Shown: in pieces, positions 55,313-64,000 of the stretch
How the letters are laid out: every line of letters starts with the position of its first letter
How positions within the stretch are numbered: the stretch's first letter is position 1
Made by a program: the position numbers and the translations under genes
The notes under the pieces: model-generated
What the model saw: only the letters and a program-made list of their open reading frames with translations
Databases searched by the model: none
What the model was told of the DNA's origin: nothing
Assembly (NCBI RefSeq): GCF_002073975.1
Contig: NZ_CP020384.1
Span: forward strand, 620,001-684,000
Origin: Rhodovulum sp. MB263
Lineage (GTDB): Bacteria; Pseudomonadota; Alphaproteobacteria; Rhodobacterales; Rhodobacteraceae
DNA length: 64,000 nucleotides
Direction of reading: 5' to 3'

Positions 55313-56536
55313 ATGTCCGCGCCCATCGTCCAGGATGTGCTGACGCTGCCCCGCAAGCTGCCGGAAACCGACCGGATCAATCTGGTCGGGCTGACCCGCC
55401 CGCGCCTGCTCGAGGCGCTGATCGCCGCCGGCACGCCCGAGGCGCAGGCCAGGATGCGTGTCAACCAGCTCTGGCAGTGGATCTACCAGAAGGGCGTGCG
55501 CGACTTCGACGCCATGACCAACCTGGCCAAGGAGTACCGCGCCCTCCTGAAAGCCCGTTTCGTCATCGAGCTGCCCGAGATCGTCACCCGTTCGGTCTCG
55601 GCCGATGGCACCCGCAAATACCTGGTGCGGATCGCGGGCGGCCATGAGGTCGAGGTGGTCTACATTCCCGAGGACGGGCGCGGCACGCTCTGCATCTCGT
55701 CGCAGGTGGGCTGCACCCTGACCTGCACCTTTTGCCACACCGGCACCCAGCGGCTGGTGCGCAACCTCACCGCGGCCGAGATCGTGGGCCAGGTCATGCT
55801 GGCGCGCGACGATCTGGGCGAATGGCCGAAACCCGGGCGCCATCCCAAGGACGAGACCCGGCTGATTTCGAACCTCGTGCTGATGGGCATGGGCGAGCCG
55901 CTTTACAATTTCGAGGCGGTGCGCGACGCGATGCTGATCGCGATGGATGGCGAGGGGATTTCCCTCTCGCGGCGCCGGATCACGCTCTCGACCTCGGGTG
56001 TGGTGCCGGAAATCGCGCGCACCGGCAACGAGATCGGCTGCATGCTGGCGATCAGCCTGCACGCCACCACCGACGAGCTGCGCAACAAGATCGTGCCGAT
56101 CAACCGCAAATACCCGATCGCCCAGCTTTTCGACGCGCTCCGGGCCTATCCGAAGCTCTCGAATTCCGAGCGGATCACCTTTGAATATGTGATGCTGAAG
56201 GGCGTGAATGACAGCGATGCCGATGCCCGCCGGCTGGTCAAACTGATTTCCGGCATTCCGGCCAAGATCAACCTGATCCCGTTCAACGAATGGCCCGGCG
56301 CGCCCTATCAGCGCTCTGACTGGGACCGGATCGAGGCCTTTGCCAACATCGTCTACAAGGCGGGCTATGCCAGCCCGATCCGGACGCCGCGGGGCGAGGA
56401 TATCATGGCCGCCTGCGGCCAGCTGAAATCGGCGACCGAACGCGCCCGCAAGAACCGCTTCCAGATCGCGGCCGAAGCCGGCCTGCCCGAGCCCGAACGC
56501 ATCGTCCGCCGCCCCGACGCCCCCGACGTCCACTGA
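55313..56536 (+). CDS. rlmN: Dual-specificity RNA methyltransferase RlmN
   Basis: The product is 407 aa from the ATG at 55313 with an AGGAG site. Radical SAM cluster C134-C138-C141 in [49 protein letters not shown]; the catalytic Cys of the C-terminal end in [12 protein letters not shown]. It methylates C2 of A2503 in 23S rRNA and A37 in some tRNAs. Confidence 0.97.
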   Translation: MSAPIVQDVLTLPRKLPETDRINLVGLTRPRLLEALIAAGTPEAQARMRVNQLWQWIYQKGVRDFDAMTNLAKEYRALLKARFVIELPEIVTRSVSADGTRKYLVRIAGGHEVEVVYIPEDGRGTLCISSQVGCTLTCTFCHTGTQRLVRNLTAAEIVGQVMLARDDLGEWPKPGRHPKDETRLISNLVLMGMGEPLYNFEAVRDAMLIAMDGEGISLSRRRITLSTSGVVPEIARTGNEIGCMLAISLHATTDELRNKIVPINRKYPIAQLFDALRAYPKLSNSERITFEYVMLKGVNDSDADARRLVKLISGIPAKINLIPFNEWPGAPYQRSDWDRIEAFANIVYKAGYASPIRTPRGEDIMAACGQLKSATERARKNRFQIAAEAGLPEPERIVRRPDAPDVH

Positions 56537-56641
56537 CCGCGTGATCTGAGGGTCTGCGCGTGTCGTAGGTTTCCGCAGCTTTCGGGGCGCGCGCCCGGTC
56601 CTGCCGCGCCAGTTTGCGGAAAAGCGGCAGGAGGGCAGGGG

Positions 56642-57562
56642 ATGACATCCAGCGCGGAGCCGGCAGAGCGCCTGACCATGGGGCGGACGGAATGGGCGAT
56701 GCTTCTGGCCTTGTCGGTGCTGTGGGGCGGGTCTTTCCTTTTCGTTGGCATCGCCGTGGCCGAGCTGCCGACCCTGACGCTGGTCTGGCTGCGCGTGGCG
56801 CTGGCCGCACTGGTGCTGTGGGGCGCGGTCGCGGCAACCGGACGGGTGCTGCCGCGCGCGCCCCGGGTCTGGCCTGCCTTTCTCGGCATGGGGCTTCTGA
56901 ACAATGTCATCCCGTTCAGCCTGATCGTGGCCGGACAGCACAGCATCGCCTCGGGGCTGGCCTCGATCCTTAACGCAACCACGCCGCTTTTCACCGTGGT
57001 GGTGGCGTGTCTTCTGCTGACCGATGAGAGGCCGGGCGGGCTGAAGCTTTGCGGGGTCGCGGCCGGGCTGGCCGGTGTGGCCGTGATGATCGGCCCCGAC
57101 GCGCTGGCAGGGCTCGGGACGAATGCACTGGCCCAGCTGGCGGTGCTGGGCGGGGCGCTGTCCTATGCCTGCGCGGCGGTCTTCGGGCGGCGGTTCCGCC
57201 GGATGGGGGGCGATCCGCTGGTCACGGCGGCAGGCCAGGTCGGCGCCGCGACGCTTTTGCTGAGCCCGGCGATGCTGATCGCCGACCGGCCCTGGACGCT
57301 GCCGATGCCCGGTGCGGCCATCTGCGCCGCGGTGCTGGGCCTGGCGGTGCTGTCGACCGCGCTGGCTTATCTTCTGTATTTCCGCATCCTCGCCCGCGCC
57401 GGGGCCACCAGCCTGTCGCTGGTTACCTTCCTGATCCCGGTCTCGGCGGTCCTGCTGGGCGGGCTGGTGCTGGGCGAGCGGCTGGCCCCCACCGATTGCG
57501 CCGGAATGGCCTGCATCGCGCTGGGCCTCGCGGCGGTCGACGGCCGGATCTTCCGGCGCTAG
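56642..57562 (+). CDS. EamA/DMT-family permease
   Basis: The product is 306 aa with ten hydrophobic segments in two EamA repeats (LLALSVLWGGSFLFVGIAVA; LRVALAALVLWGAVA; FLIPVSAVLLGGLVLGERL). The substrate is unknown. Its stop overlaps the stop of the convergent LOG-family gene by 4 bp. Confidence 0.9.
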   Translation: MTSSAEPAERLTMGRTEWAMLLALSVLWGGSFLFVGIAVAELPTLTLVWLRVALAALVLWGAVAATGRVLPRAPRVWPAFLGMGLLNNVIPFSLIVAGQHSIASGLASILNATTPLFTVVVACLLLTDERPGGLKLCGVAAGLAGVAVMIGPDALAGLGTNALAQLAVLGGALSYACAAVFGRRFRRMGGDPLVTAAGQVGAATLLLSPAMLIADRPWTLPMPGAAICAAVLGLAVLSTALAYLLYFRILARAGATSLSLVTFLIPVSAVLLGGLVLGERLAPTDCAGMACIALGLAAVDGRIFRR

Positions 57563-58377
57563 CGCGGCGGGGTCCAGGCCTCGATGATCGCGACGGCCTC
57601 TTCGGCGGTTTCCACGAAGGAAAACAGCTCGAGATCCTCGCGGCTGATGGTTCCGGCCTCGGCCAGCGCCTTCCAGTTGATCACCGTCTCCCAGAAGTCG
57701 CGGCCGAACAGCAGAAACGGCACGGGGTCCATTCGGTGGGTCTGGATCAGCGTCAGCGCCTCGAACATCTCGTCCAGCGTGCCGAACCCGCCGGGGAAGA
57801 TCGCGATGGCCGAGGCTCGCAGCAGGAAATGCATCTTGCGCATCGCGAAATAGTGGAAGTCGAAGCAGAGCTCGGGCGTCACATAGGCATTCGGCATCTG
57901 CTCATGCGGCAGCACGATGTTCAGCCCGATCGACACGCCGCCCGCATCGGCCGCGCCGCGGTTTCCGGCCTCCATCACCCCCGGCCCGCCGCCGGTCGCG
58001 ATGACATGATCGAGCCGCTTGCCCTGTTGCCCCTTCAGCGTCATCAGCCGGGCGAATTCCCGGGCCTCGTCATAATATTTCGACAGCTCCGCCAGGGTCT
58101 CGGTCCGGGCGGTGTGGCGCTGTGAGGGTTCCGGGATGCGGGCGCCCCCGAACAGCACGATGGTACTTTCGATGCCGTATTCGCGCATCAGGATATCGGG
58201 CTTCAGCAGCTCGAGCTGAACCCTGACCGGCCGCATCTCGTCCCGGCACAGGAAATCAGGGTCGGCGAAGGCCAGCCGGTAGGAGGGCGAGGCTGTCTGC
58301 GGTGTGTCGGGGGTTTCCCGCGCGCTCTCGATATCGCGGAAGGCGTCGCGGAGCGGGCGGCGGGCGTCGTCATGCAT
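57559..58377 (-). CDS. LOG-family (TIGR00730) nucleotide phosphoribohydrolase-like protein
   Basis: The product is 272 aa, Rossmann-like, with the family motifs ATGGGPGVMEAGNRGA and FPGGFGTLDEMFEALTL, plus LFGGARIPEPSQRHT. Characterised relatives cleave nucleoside 5'-monophosphates to base and ribose 5-phosphate (cytokinin-activating LOG) or act in nucleotide catabolism. The N terminus is about 60 residues longer than in minimal LOG proteins. Confidence 0.9.
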   Translation of the reverse strand: MHDDARRPLRDAFRDIESARETPDTPQTASPSYRLAFADPDFLCRDEMRPVRVQLELLKPDILMREYGIESTIVLFGGARIPEPSQRHTARTETLAELSKYYDEAREFARLMTLKGQQGKRLDHVIATGGGPGVMEAGNRGAADAGGVSIGLNIVLPHEQMPNAYVTPELCFDFHYFAMRKMHFLLRASAIAIFPGGFGTLDEMFEALTLIQTHRMDPVPFLLFGRDFWETVINWKALAEAGTISREDLELFSFVETAEEAVAIIEAWTPPR

Positions 58378-58469
58378 GGGGGATCTCGCTTGGATTGCGC
58401 GTTGAGCAACTAGCGTCTATAGCCTGACCGCCAACGAGACCAGAAACCTTTTGACGGGAGGTTACCCCC

Positions 58470-59297
58470 ATGTCCAACGCCCAGCTCGAAACGGCCATCG
58501 AGGCCGCCTGGGAGGCTCGTGACACGATCACGCCCGCCACCCGGGGCGAGACCCGCGACGCCATCGAGGCCACGCTGGAGGCGCTGGACAAGGGGACGCT
58601 GCGCGTTGCCGAAAGGCAGGCCTCGGGCGACTGGCATGTCAACCAATGGGCCAAGAAGGCAGTGCTTCTGGGCTTCCGGATCAAGGACATGGAGCATCAC
58701 GAGGGCGGCCCGCAGGATGGCGGCTGGTGGGACAAGGTCGACAGCAAGTTCAAGGGCTGGGGTCAGGCAGACTGGCGCGCCGCAGGCTTTCGCGCGGTGC
58801 CGAACTGCGTCGTGCGCAAATCGGCCTATATCGCGCCGGGCGTGGTCTTGATGCCCTCCTTCGTCAATCTCGGGGCCTATGTCGACGAGGGCACCATGGT
58901 CGATACCTGGGCCACCGTCGGCTCCTGCGCCCAGATCGGCCGTGGCGTGCACCTCTCGGGCGGCGTCGGGATCGGCGGCGTGCTCGAACCGATGCAGGCC
59001 GGCCCCACCATCATCGAGGATAACTGCTTCATCGGTGCCCGTTCGGAAGTGGTCGAGGGCTGCATCGTGCGCGAGGGCTCGGTCCTCGGCATGGGCGTCT
59101 TCATCGGCAAGTCGACCAAGATCGTCGACCGCGAGACCGGCGAGGTCATGTATGGCGAGGTGCCGCCCTATTCGGTGGTGGTCGCGGGCTCGATGCCCTC
59201 GAAGGGCGGCGTCAGCCTCTATTGCGCGGTGATCGTGAAACGCGTCGATGCGCAAACCCGGTCCAAGACCGGTATCAACGAGCTGCTGCGTGACTGA
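58470..59297 (+). CDS. dapD: 2,3,4,5-tetrahydropyridine-2,6-dicarboxylate N-succinyltransferase
   Basis: The product is 275 aa. N-terminal helical domain ([15 protein letters not shown]), then a left-handed beta-helix of hexapeptide repeats ([57 protein letters not shown]). It acts in the succinylase branch of lysine/diaminopimelate synthesis; dapE, which removes the succinyl group, is about 2 kb away. Confidence 0.97.
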   Translation: MSNAQLETAIEAAWEARDTITPATRGETRDAIEATLEALDKGTLRVAERQASGDWHVNQWAKKAVLLGFRIKDMEHHEGGPQDGGWWDKVDSKFKGWGQADWRAAGFRAVPNCVVRKSAYIAPGVVLMPSFVNLGAYVDEGTMVDTWATVGSCAQIGRGVHLSGGVGIGGVLEPMQAGPTIIEDNCFIGARSEVVEGCIVREGSVLGMGVFIGKSTKIVDRETGEVMYGEVPPYSVVVAGSMPSKGGVSLYCAVIVKRVDAQTRSKTGINELLRD

Positions 59298-59631
59298 GAA
59301 ACCCAGCCGCCGCCAGCAGGTCTACACCCTGCTGGTCGAGGTCGGGCGCAAGCCCGATGACGGCCTGCCCGAGGGTGCTACCGGGGCGGGGCTGATGTGC
59401 TACGCCTCGGGCGTCGACGAACCCGAAGCCGTGCGCGAGACCGTGGCCGTGCTGAAACAGGCAGGCCTCGCGCCGCTCGACGTGACCGGCTACGGCACCC
59501 TGACCGAACGCCGCGCCCAGGGTCATGAGATCGACCCCGAGGAAGAGGCTCTGATGGCCCGCGCGCTGGCCGAGAACGCGGTCATCGTCGCCCAGATGGA
59601 TCCCTTCTTCGGCGAAGACGAAAGCGCCTGA
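59290..59631 (+). CDS. Small acidic protein of unknown function, coupled to dapD
   Basis: About 113 aa from a GTG at 59290 ([20 protein letters not shown]), overlapping the dapD end by 8 bp. It contains [40 protein letters not shown] and an acidic C terminus. I do not know the family, but gene order suggests coupled translation with dapD. No motif points to an activity. Confidence 0.7.
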   Translation: MTEKPSRRQQVYTLLVEVGRKPDDGLPEGATGAGLMCYASGVDEPEAVRETVAVLKQAGLAPLDVTGYGTLTERRAQGHEIDPEEEALMARALAENAVIVAQMDPFFGEDESA

Positions 59632-59651
59632 GCCCGGCCGCCCAGGTATCC

Positions 59652-59672
59652 TTCTTCTTGGCCGAAATACCC
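59652..59672. repeat. Dispersed 21-nt motif, copy 4
   Basis: TTCTTCTTGGCCGAAATACCC, 20 bp after the stop of the gene following dapD. It has no inverted partner of similar length here, unlike the copy at 49959-50019, though GGGGTCCGGGG-rich sequence follows. Confidence 0.85.
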
Positions 59673-60079
59673 CGGGGGTCCGGGGGGCAGCGCCCCCGGC
59701 TCGACCGTTGATTATCTTTATGTGCCGATGATTTGGCTGGGGGCTGATGTCGGCTGTGACCCGCAGCGTGGCGAGATCTGCCGCACTCTTTCCGGGCCAT
59801 TCTCTGCGCGCGGGGCCGGCGTCCGCGTGACGCGTCCACCTGACGCCGACAGATGCGTGTTCGCCTGGCCGGCGAAAAGGCGGGGCTTTGAGGCGCATCG
59901 CGAGGGCAGAGACGTGGGCGATATGGAGCGGTCGCGCTCGCATCTGAACGAGCGGCTCATCGGCGGCAAGAACTGGGCCCATTTCGTCTCGCAGGAGGGC
60001 GAGCGCGAAGAAGATCGTGTCGCATCGCCTCTGCACCGTCAATCTGGCCGGGCGCCGGGGCCCGTTACGGAACTGCCCC
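59673..60079. other. Intergenic region, about 400 bp
   Basis: Between the dapD-linked gene and the convergent HNH endonuclease gene. Frames on both strands lack motifs. A patch of moderate AT content lies at about 59705-59740. Nothing else recognisable. Confidence 0.5.
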
Positions 60080-61012
60080 TCAGGCGCGGTCCTCCCATGG
60101 AGCCGGTCCGTCGGGCAAACCGCGGCCGAAGACGTTTTCCCGATGCCAGCGCAGGTTCTCCGGATGCGGCGCGTTCCTCGCGTCCTCGGGCCTGACGAGC
60201 TTGCCGCCAGGCGCCAGCAACCGTCGCGACACGTCGCCGGGGACCTTGTTGTGCGAAACGAGGATCGTCTCGCAATCCTCTGCCACCGAGATCAGGCCCC
60301 GGTCGAACATCCAGTGCAACGTGCCCGACAGCGCCAGCCCGTTGCGCACCGAGTCGCTGCCCTGTCTCTCGACAGGCCGGATATGCGCCGCCTGAACCTC
60401 GGGCCGTCCGCCGCCGTTCCGCAGCATCAGGCCGGACATGGCGCATCGGTAGCCGTAGGCCGCGCGGACTTTCCGGCGGAAAGCGACGTCGCGATAGGGC
60501 CTCCGCGTCAGCCGCTCGAGCACCGGGCGCTCGAAAAGTCCGGCATCCTCGGCCAGCTCTGCCGGCTGCGGGTCGTAACGCGTCGCCTCGATCCGCTCGA
60601 GCTGCGGCGGCAGTCCGAGATCGACGATGCGCGCGAAATCCGCCTCGGCCAGCCGCCGCACGGCGAGCTGCTGCGCACCACCTTTCTTCGGCCTCCCGTC
60701 GGGGTCGGTCAGCGCGGCTTCCATCGGCCGGCCATTCAACAGACGCGGCACCTCCCGGTCGAACGGAAGGAAGCTGCCAGGCGCGATCATCGCGAGGAAC
60801 CGGCCCTCGGCGCCGGGCTTCGGGATCACGCGCCCGATCTTCGCCACCGCGAAGTAACCGCGCGGTCCGGCCTTGACCGGCTCGTAATAGACAATCCAGT
60901 CCCCGACCGCTTCCTCGACGGCCTTCAGGTAGGGCCTTGGGAAATCGTAGACAATATCGGGTTCGTCCTCGTAGATCGAGTCGGCTTTATGAAGGAGGAC
61001 CAGCTTCACCAT
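60080..61012 (-). CDS. HNH endonuclease domain protein
   Basis: The product is 310 aa. The N-terminal half (SIYEDEPDIVYDFPRPYLKA, YYEPVKAGPRGYFAVAKIGR) resembles the DNA-recognition region of stand-alone restriction-type HNH proteins. The C-terminal HNH domain reads YRCAMSGLML, EVQAAHIRPVERQGSDSVRN, GLALSGTLHWMFDRGLISV. This domain type often marks defence or restriction genes. No methyltransferase lies beside it, so it may be an orphan modification-dependent nuclease. Confidence 0.85.
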   Translation of the reverse strand: MVKLVLLHKADSIYEDEPDIVYDFPRPYLKAVEEAVGDWIVYYEPVKAGPRGYFAVAKIGRVIPKPGAEGRFLAMIAPGSFLPFDREVPRLLNGRPMEAALTDPDGRPKKGGAQQLAVRRLAEADFARIVDLGLPPQLERIEATRYDPQPAELAEDAGLFERPVLERLTRRPYRDVAFRRKVRAAYGYRCAMSGLMLRNGGGRPEVQAAHIRPVERQGSDSVRNGLALSGTLHWMFDRGLISVAEDCETILVSHNKVPGDVSRRLLAPGGKLVRPEDARNAPHPENLRWHRENVFGRGLPDGPAPWEDRA

Positions 61013-61243
61013 GCGCCCAGGAAAGGCGTTGCCGGGCAGGACGCAAGGATTTTCCGCACCAAACGCGTCCGCACCTCATGCCCGGCGTCTGGGATGCACT
61101 CCATCTAGAGGCTTCGGTCCGGAAGGGCGCATCGGCCGCAAGCGACGGCCGGGCAGCGCCCCCGACCCTCTCCCTGTCCTGTCGCCTTGCAGCATGGCTG
61201 TCGCGGGGGTATCGCTCGGGACGACCGAAAGCCGGAGCCGCCG

Positions 61244-62392
61244 ATGACCACCTCCACCGACCCCGTTGCCCTCACCGCCGAGCTGATCCGCTGCCGGTCG
61301 GTCACGCCCACCGAAGGCGGTGCGCTCGAGTTGCTGGCCGAGCGGCTCGCGGCCGCCGGGTTCCAGTGCCGGCGGATCGACCGGAACGGCACCGCGAACC
61401 TCTTCGCCCGCTGGGGCGCGAAGGGCCATGAGAAGACCTTCGGTTTCAATGGTCATACCGATGTCGTGCCGGCGGGCGACACCGCCGCCTGGACGGCCGA
61501 CCCGTTCGGCGCCGAGATCCGTGACGGCCAGCTCTGGGGCCGGGGCGCGACCGACATGAAATCCGGCGTCGCGGCCTTCGTCGCCGCTGCCATCGATTTC
61601 GTGACCGATACCCCGCCCGACGGTGCCGTCGTCCTGACCCTGACCGGCGACGAAGAGGGCGAGGCCACGGACGGCACCATCGCGCTTCTGGACTGGATGC
61701 AGACCGAGGGCGAACACATGGCTGTCTGCCTCGTCGGCGAACCGACCTGCCGAGAGGCCATGGGCGACATGATGAAGATCGGCCGGCGCGGCTCGATGAC
61801 GGCCTATTTCAACGCGCGGGGGATACAGGGCCATGCCGCCTATCCGCAGCGCGCGCAGAACCCGGTCCCGGCGCTGGCACGGCTGGTGCAGCGGCTCGAT
61901 GCCTACAGCCTCGATCAGGGCACCCGGCATTTCGACCCCTCGACGCTGGCCGTGACCACCTTCGATACCGGCAATCCGGCGACCAATGTCATTCCGGGCC
62001 AGTGCCGGGCCACCGTCAATATCCGTTTCAACGAGGCGCACAGTTCGGAAAGCCTCGCCGACTGGCTGACCGCCGAGGCCGCCCGGGTGACCGAAGAGAC
62101 CGGCATCGAGATCGGGATCGAGATCAAGGTCTCGGGCGAAAGCTTCGTCACGCCCCCGGGCCCGCTGTCCGGTCTGGTGGCCGATGCGGTCGAGGCCGAG
62201 ACCGGCCGCCGTCCCGAGCTTTCCACCTCGGGCGGCACCTCGGATGCGCGTTTCGTCAAGGATCTGTGCCCGGTGGTCGAATTCGGGCTGGTGGGCAAGA
62301 CCATGCATCAGGTCGACGAACGGGTCGAGACTGCCCAGATCGAAGAGCTGAAGCGGATCTATACGCGCATCCTCGGGGGTTATTTCGGCTGA
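61244..62392 (+). CDS. dapE: Succinyl-diaminopimelate desuccinylase
   Basis: The product is 382 aa from the ATG at 61244 ([20 protein letters not shown]). M20 peptidase family: [14 protein letters not shown] (zinc ligand His), [16 protein letters not shown] (bridging Asp), [13 protein letters not shown] (catalytic Glu pair), [20 protein letters not shown] and the C-terminal [14 protein letters not shown]. It releases L,L-diaminopimelate. Confidence 0.96.
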   Translation: MTTSTDPVALTAELIRCRSVTPTEGGALELLAERLAAAGFQCRRIDRNGTANLFARWGAKGHEKTFGFNGHTDVVPAGDTAAWTADPFGAEIRDGQLWGRGATDMKSGVAAFVAAAIDFVTDTPPDGAVVLTLTGDEEGEATDGTIALLDWMQTEGEHMAVCLVGEPTCREAMGDMMKIGRRGSMTAYFNARGIQGHAAYPQRAQNPVPALARLVQRLDAYSLDQGTRHFDPSTLAVTTFDTGNPATNVIPGQCRATVNIRFNEAHSSESLADWLTAEAARVTEETGIEIGIEIKVSGESFVTPPGPLSGLVADAVEAETGRRPELSTSGGTSDARFVKDLCPVVEFGLVGKTMHQVDERVETAQIEELKRIYTRILGGYFG

Positions 62393-62458
62393 TCCGTTTC
62401 GTCCCGGCGCTCGCGCTTTCCGGCTGACGGCGAAAGGGCTGCGTGATAGGTCTCGGCC

Positions 62459-64000
62459 ATGACCCGCATCCCCGCCAAGACCGAGATCCTCGACTGGATC
62501 GCCGCCCATCCCGGCCAGACCTCCAAGCGCGACATCGCCAAGGCGTTCGGGCTGAAGGGGGCTGACCGCATCGACCTCAAGCGCCTGCTGAAGGAGCTCG
62601 AGGACGAGGGCCATCTGGAAAAGCGCAAGCGCAGCTATCGCGACCCCGACCGGCTGCCGCCGGTGACAGTGCTGCAGATCCTCGCGCCCAATGCCGATGG
62701 CGATCTTTTTGCCCGGCCGCTGGAATGGCATGGCGAGGGTGCGGCGCCGAAGGTGCTGTACCTACCCCGGCAAAGCGATGCGGCGCTGGGCGAGGGCGAC
62801 CGGATCCTGGCCAAGCTGCAGGAGGTCCGCGCCGAGGATCACCAATACGAGGCGCGGCTGATCCGCAAGATCGGCGCGAACCCGAAACGCATCCTGGGGA
62901 TCTTCCGCAAGGCCACCGAGGGCGGGCGGATCGTCCCAATCGACAAGGGCGCCGACAAGGAATGGACGGTCGCGGCCAGCCTGACCCATGGCGCGAAGGA
63001 TGGCGAACTGGTCGAGGCCGAACTGGCGGGGCCGCGCGGCCGGATGGGGCTGCCCAGGGCCCGCATCGTCGAGCGGCTGGGCGATCCGACCGCGCCGAAG
63101 GCGGTCAGCCTGATCGCCATTCATCAGCGCGGCATCCCCGACGACTTCCCCGACGAGGTGATCGCCGAGGCCGACCGCGCCAAGCCCGCCGGGCTGGGCA
63201 CCCGCGAGGATCTGCGTTCGCTGCCTCTGGTCACCATCGACCCGGCGGATGCGCGCGACCGCGACGATGCGGTGCTGGCGATGCCCGATGACGATCCGGC
63301 GAATCCGGGCGGGTATATCCTCTGGGTCGCCATCGCCGATGTGGCCCATTACGTGACCCCGGGCTCGCGGCTCGACCGCGAGGCGCGGCGGCGGGGCAAT
63401 TCCTCTTACTTCCCCGACCGGGTCGTGCCGATGCTGCCCGACCGGCTGTCGGGCGATCTGTGTTCGCTGCATGAGGGCGTGCCGCGCGCCTGCATGGCGG
63501 TCCGGATGAAGATCGACGCCTCGGGCCACAAGCTGTCGCACCGGTTCACCCGCGGGCTGATGCAATCGGCCGGTGCCTTCGCCTATGAGGAGGTGCAGGC
63601 GGCCGAGGATGGCACGCCCTCGGAGCGCATCGCGCCCTTGCTCGAGGAGGTGATCCACCCGCTTTACGCCGCCTATCGCGCGCTGATCCGGGCCCGCGAG
63701 GCGCGCCAGCCGCTGGATCTAGACCTGCCCGAGCGCCGGATCGAACTGTCCGACGAGGGCAAGGTGGCCTCGGTGAAGTTCCGCGACCGGCTGGATGCGC
63801 ACCGGCTGATCGAGGAATTCATGGTGCTGGCCAATGTCGCCGCCGCCGAGGAACTCACCCGGCTGCAACGCCCGCTTCTGTTCCGGGTCCATGAAGAGCC
63901 GAGCCCCGAAAAGCTCGATGCGCTGCGCGAGGTGGCGGGCGCCTCGGGCTTCACGCTGGCCAAGGGGCAGGTGCTGCATACCCGCCAGCTGAACGACCTG
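62459..64000 (+). CDS. rnr: Ribonuclease R, truncated by the window edge
   Basis: The visible 514 codons from the ATG at 62459 cover an N-terminal winged-helix region (EILDWIAAHPGQTSKRDIAK), cold-shock/OB domains (GDLFARPLEW, GNP-like RKIGANPKRILGIF), and the start of the RNB catalytic domain with its acidic centre VTIDPADARDRDDAVLAM and GNSSYFPDRVVPMLPDRLSG. It degrades structured RNA 3' to 5'. The rest of RNB and the S1 domain lie beyond the window. Confidence 0.95.
   Translation, partial: MTRIPAKTEILDWIAAHPGQTSKRDIAKAFGLKGADRIDLKRLLKELEDEGHLEKRKRSYRDPDRLPPVTVLQILAPNADGDLFARPLEWHGEGAAPKVLYLPRQSDAALGEGDRILAKLQEVRAEDHQYEARLIRKIGANPKRILGIFRKATEGGRIVPIDKGADKEWTVAASLTHGAKDGELVEAELAGPRGRMGLPRARIVERLGDPTAPKAVSLIAIHQRGIPDDFPDEVIAEADRAKPAGLGTREDLRSLPLVTIDPADARDRDDAVLAMPDDDPANPGGYILWVAIADVAHYVTPGSRLDREARRRGNSSYFPDRVVPMLPDRLSGDLCSLHEGVPRACMAVRMKIDASGHKLSHRFTRGLMQSAGAFAYEEVQAAEDGTPSERIAPLLEEVIHPLYAAYRALIRAREARQPLDLDLPERRIELSDEGKVASVKFRDRLDAHRLIEEFMVLANVAAAEELTRLQRPLLFRVHEEPSPEKLDALREVAGASGFTLAKGQVLHTRQLNDL

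Overview
The window is high-GC DNA with gene families and gene pairs typical of the alphaproteobacterial Rhodobacteraceae/Paracoccaceae: pseudoazurin, a VPLPA-CTERM protein, an IalB-like protein, a methylcitrate operon with an ScfR-type operator, a free-Met-R-sulfoxide reductase next to a LysE exporter, and DUF1491 next to recO. The genus cannot be fixed from sequence alone. Most of the window is ordinary chromosome. Three accessory stretches stand out: 1-15.5 kb, 19.5-28 kb and 30.2-31.2 kb.

Region 1 (1-13,975, all minus strand) is the most unusual. It reads as one long transcription unit: two different type I secretion ABC half-transporters, an HlyD-type adaptor, a giant cadherin-like repeat protein without visible RTX repeats, and then a partner-switching cassette (response regulator fused to a PP2C phosphatase, STAS protein, RsbW-like kinase). 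A CHASE-domain sensor running off the left edge follows. The giant gene carries about 9.5 copies of a nearly perfect 330-bp repeat. It is split by an apparent single-base frameshift exactly at the edge of the array.

Region 2 (14.4-15.5 kb) is a scar: a decayed IS481-like transposase containing two palindromic inserts whose arms covary, next to a fragment of an Fe/B12-type ABC ATPase. Region 3 (15.5-20.1 kb) is the methylcitrate operon (thioesterase, prpD, prpC, prpB), with inverted operator-like sites upstream and a wrecked divergent XRE-family regulator. Region 4 (20.2-28.1 kb) holds two tandem, paralogous Fec/Btu-type importers. The first is led by a clear cobalamin riboswitch and ends in a pseudoazurin gene; the second ends in a DMT permease. 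Region 5 (28.3-30.3 kb) is a divergent LysR / class A beta-lactamase pair, followed by about 1 kb with no recognisable gene.

From 31 kb to the right end the genes are mostly housekeeping: a second STAS/RsbW pair; pheT, a phosphoribosyltransferase and pheS in convergent arrangement; recO; a peroxiredoxin; pnp and rpsO; pncA-pncB; an asparaginase / class III aminotransferase / small-molecule kinase operon; rlmN; dapD and dapE; an HNH endonuclease; and a truncated rnr. A 21-nt motif occurs four times between genes, twice as a large inverted repeat. No rRNA, tRNA or CRISPR array was seen.
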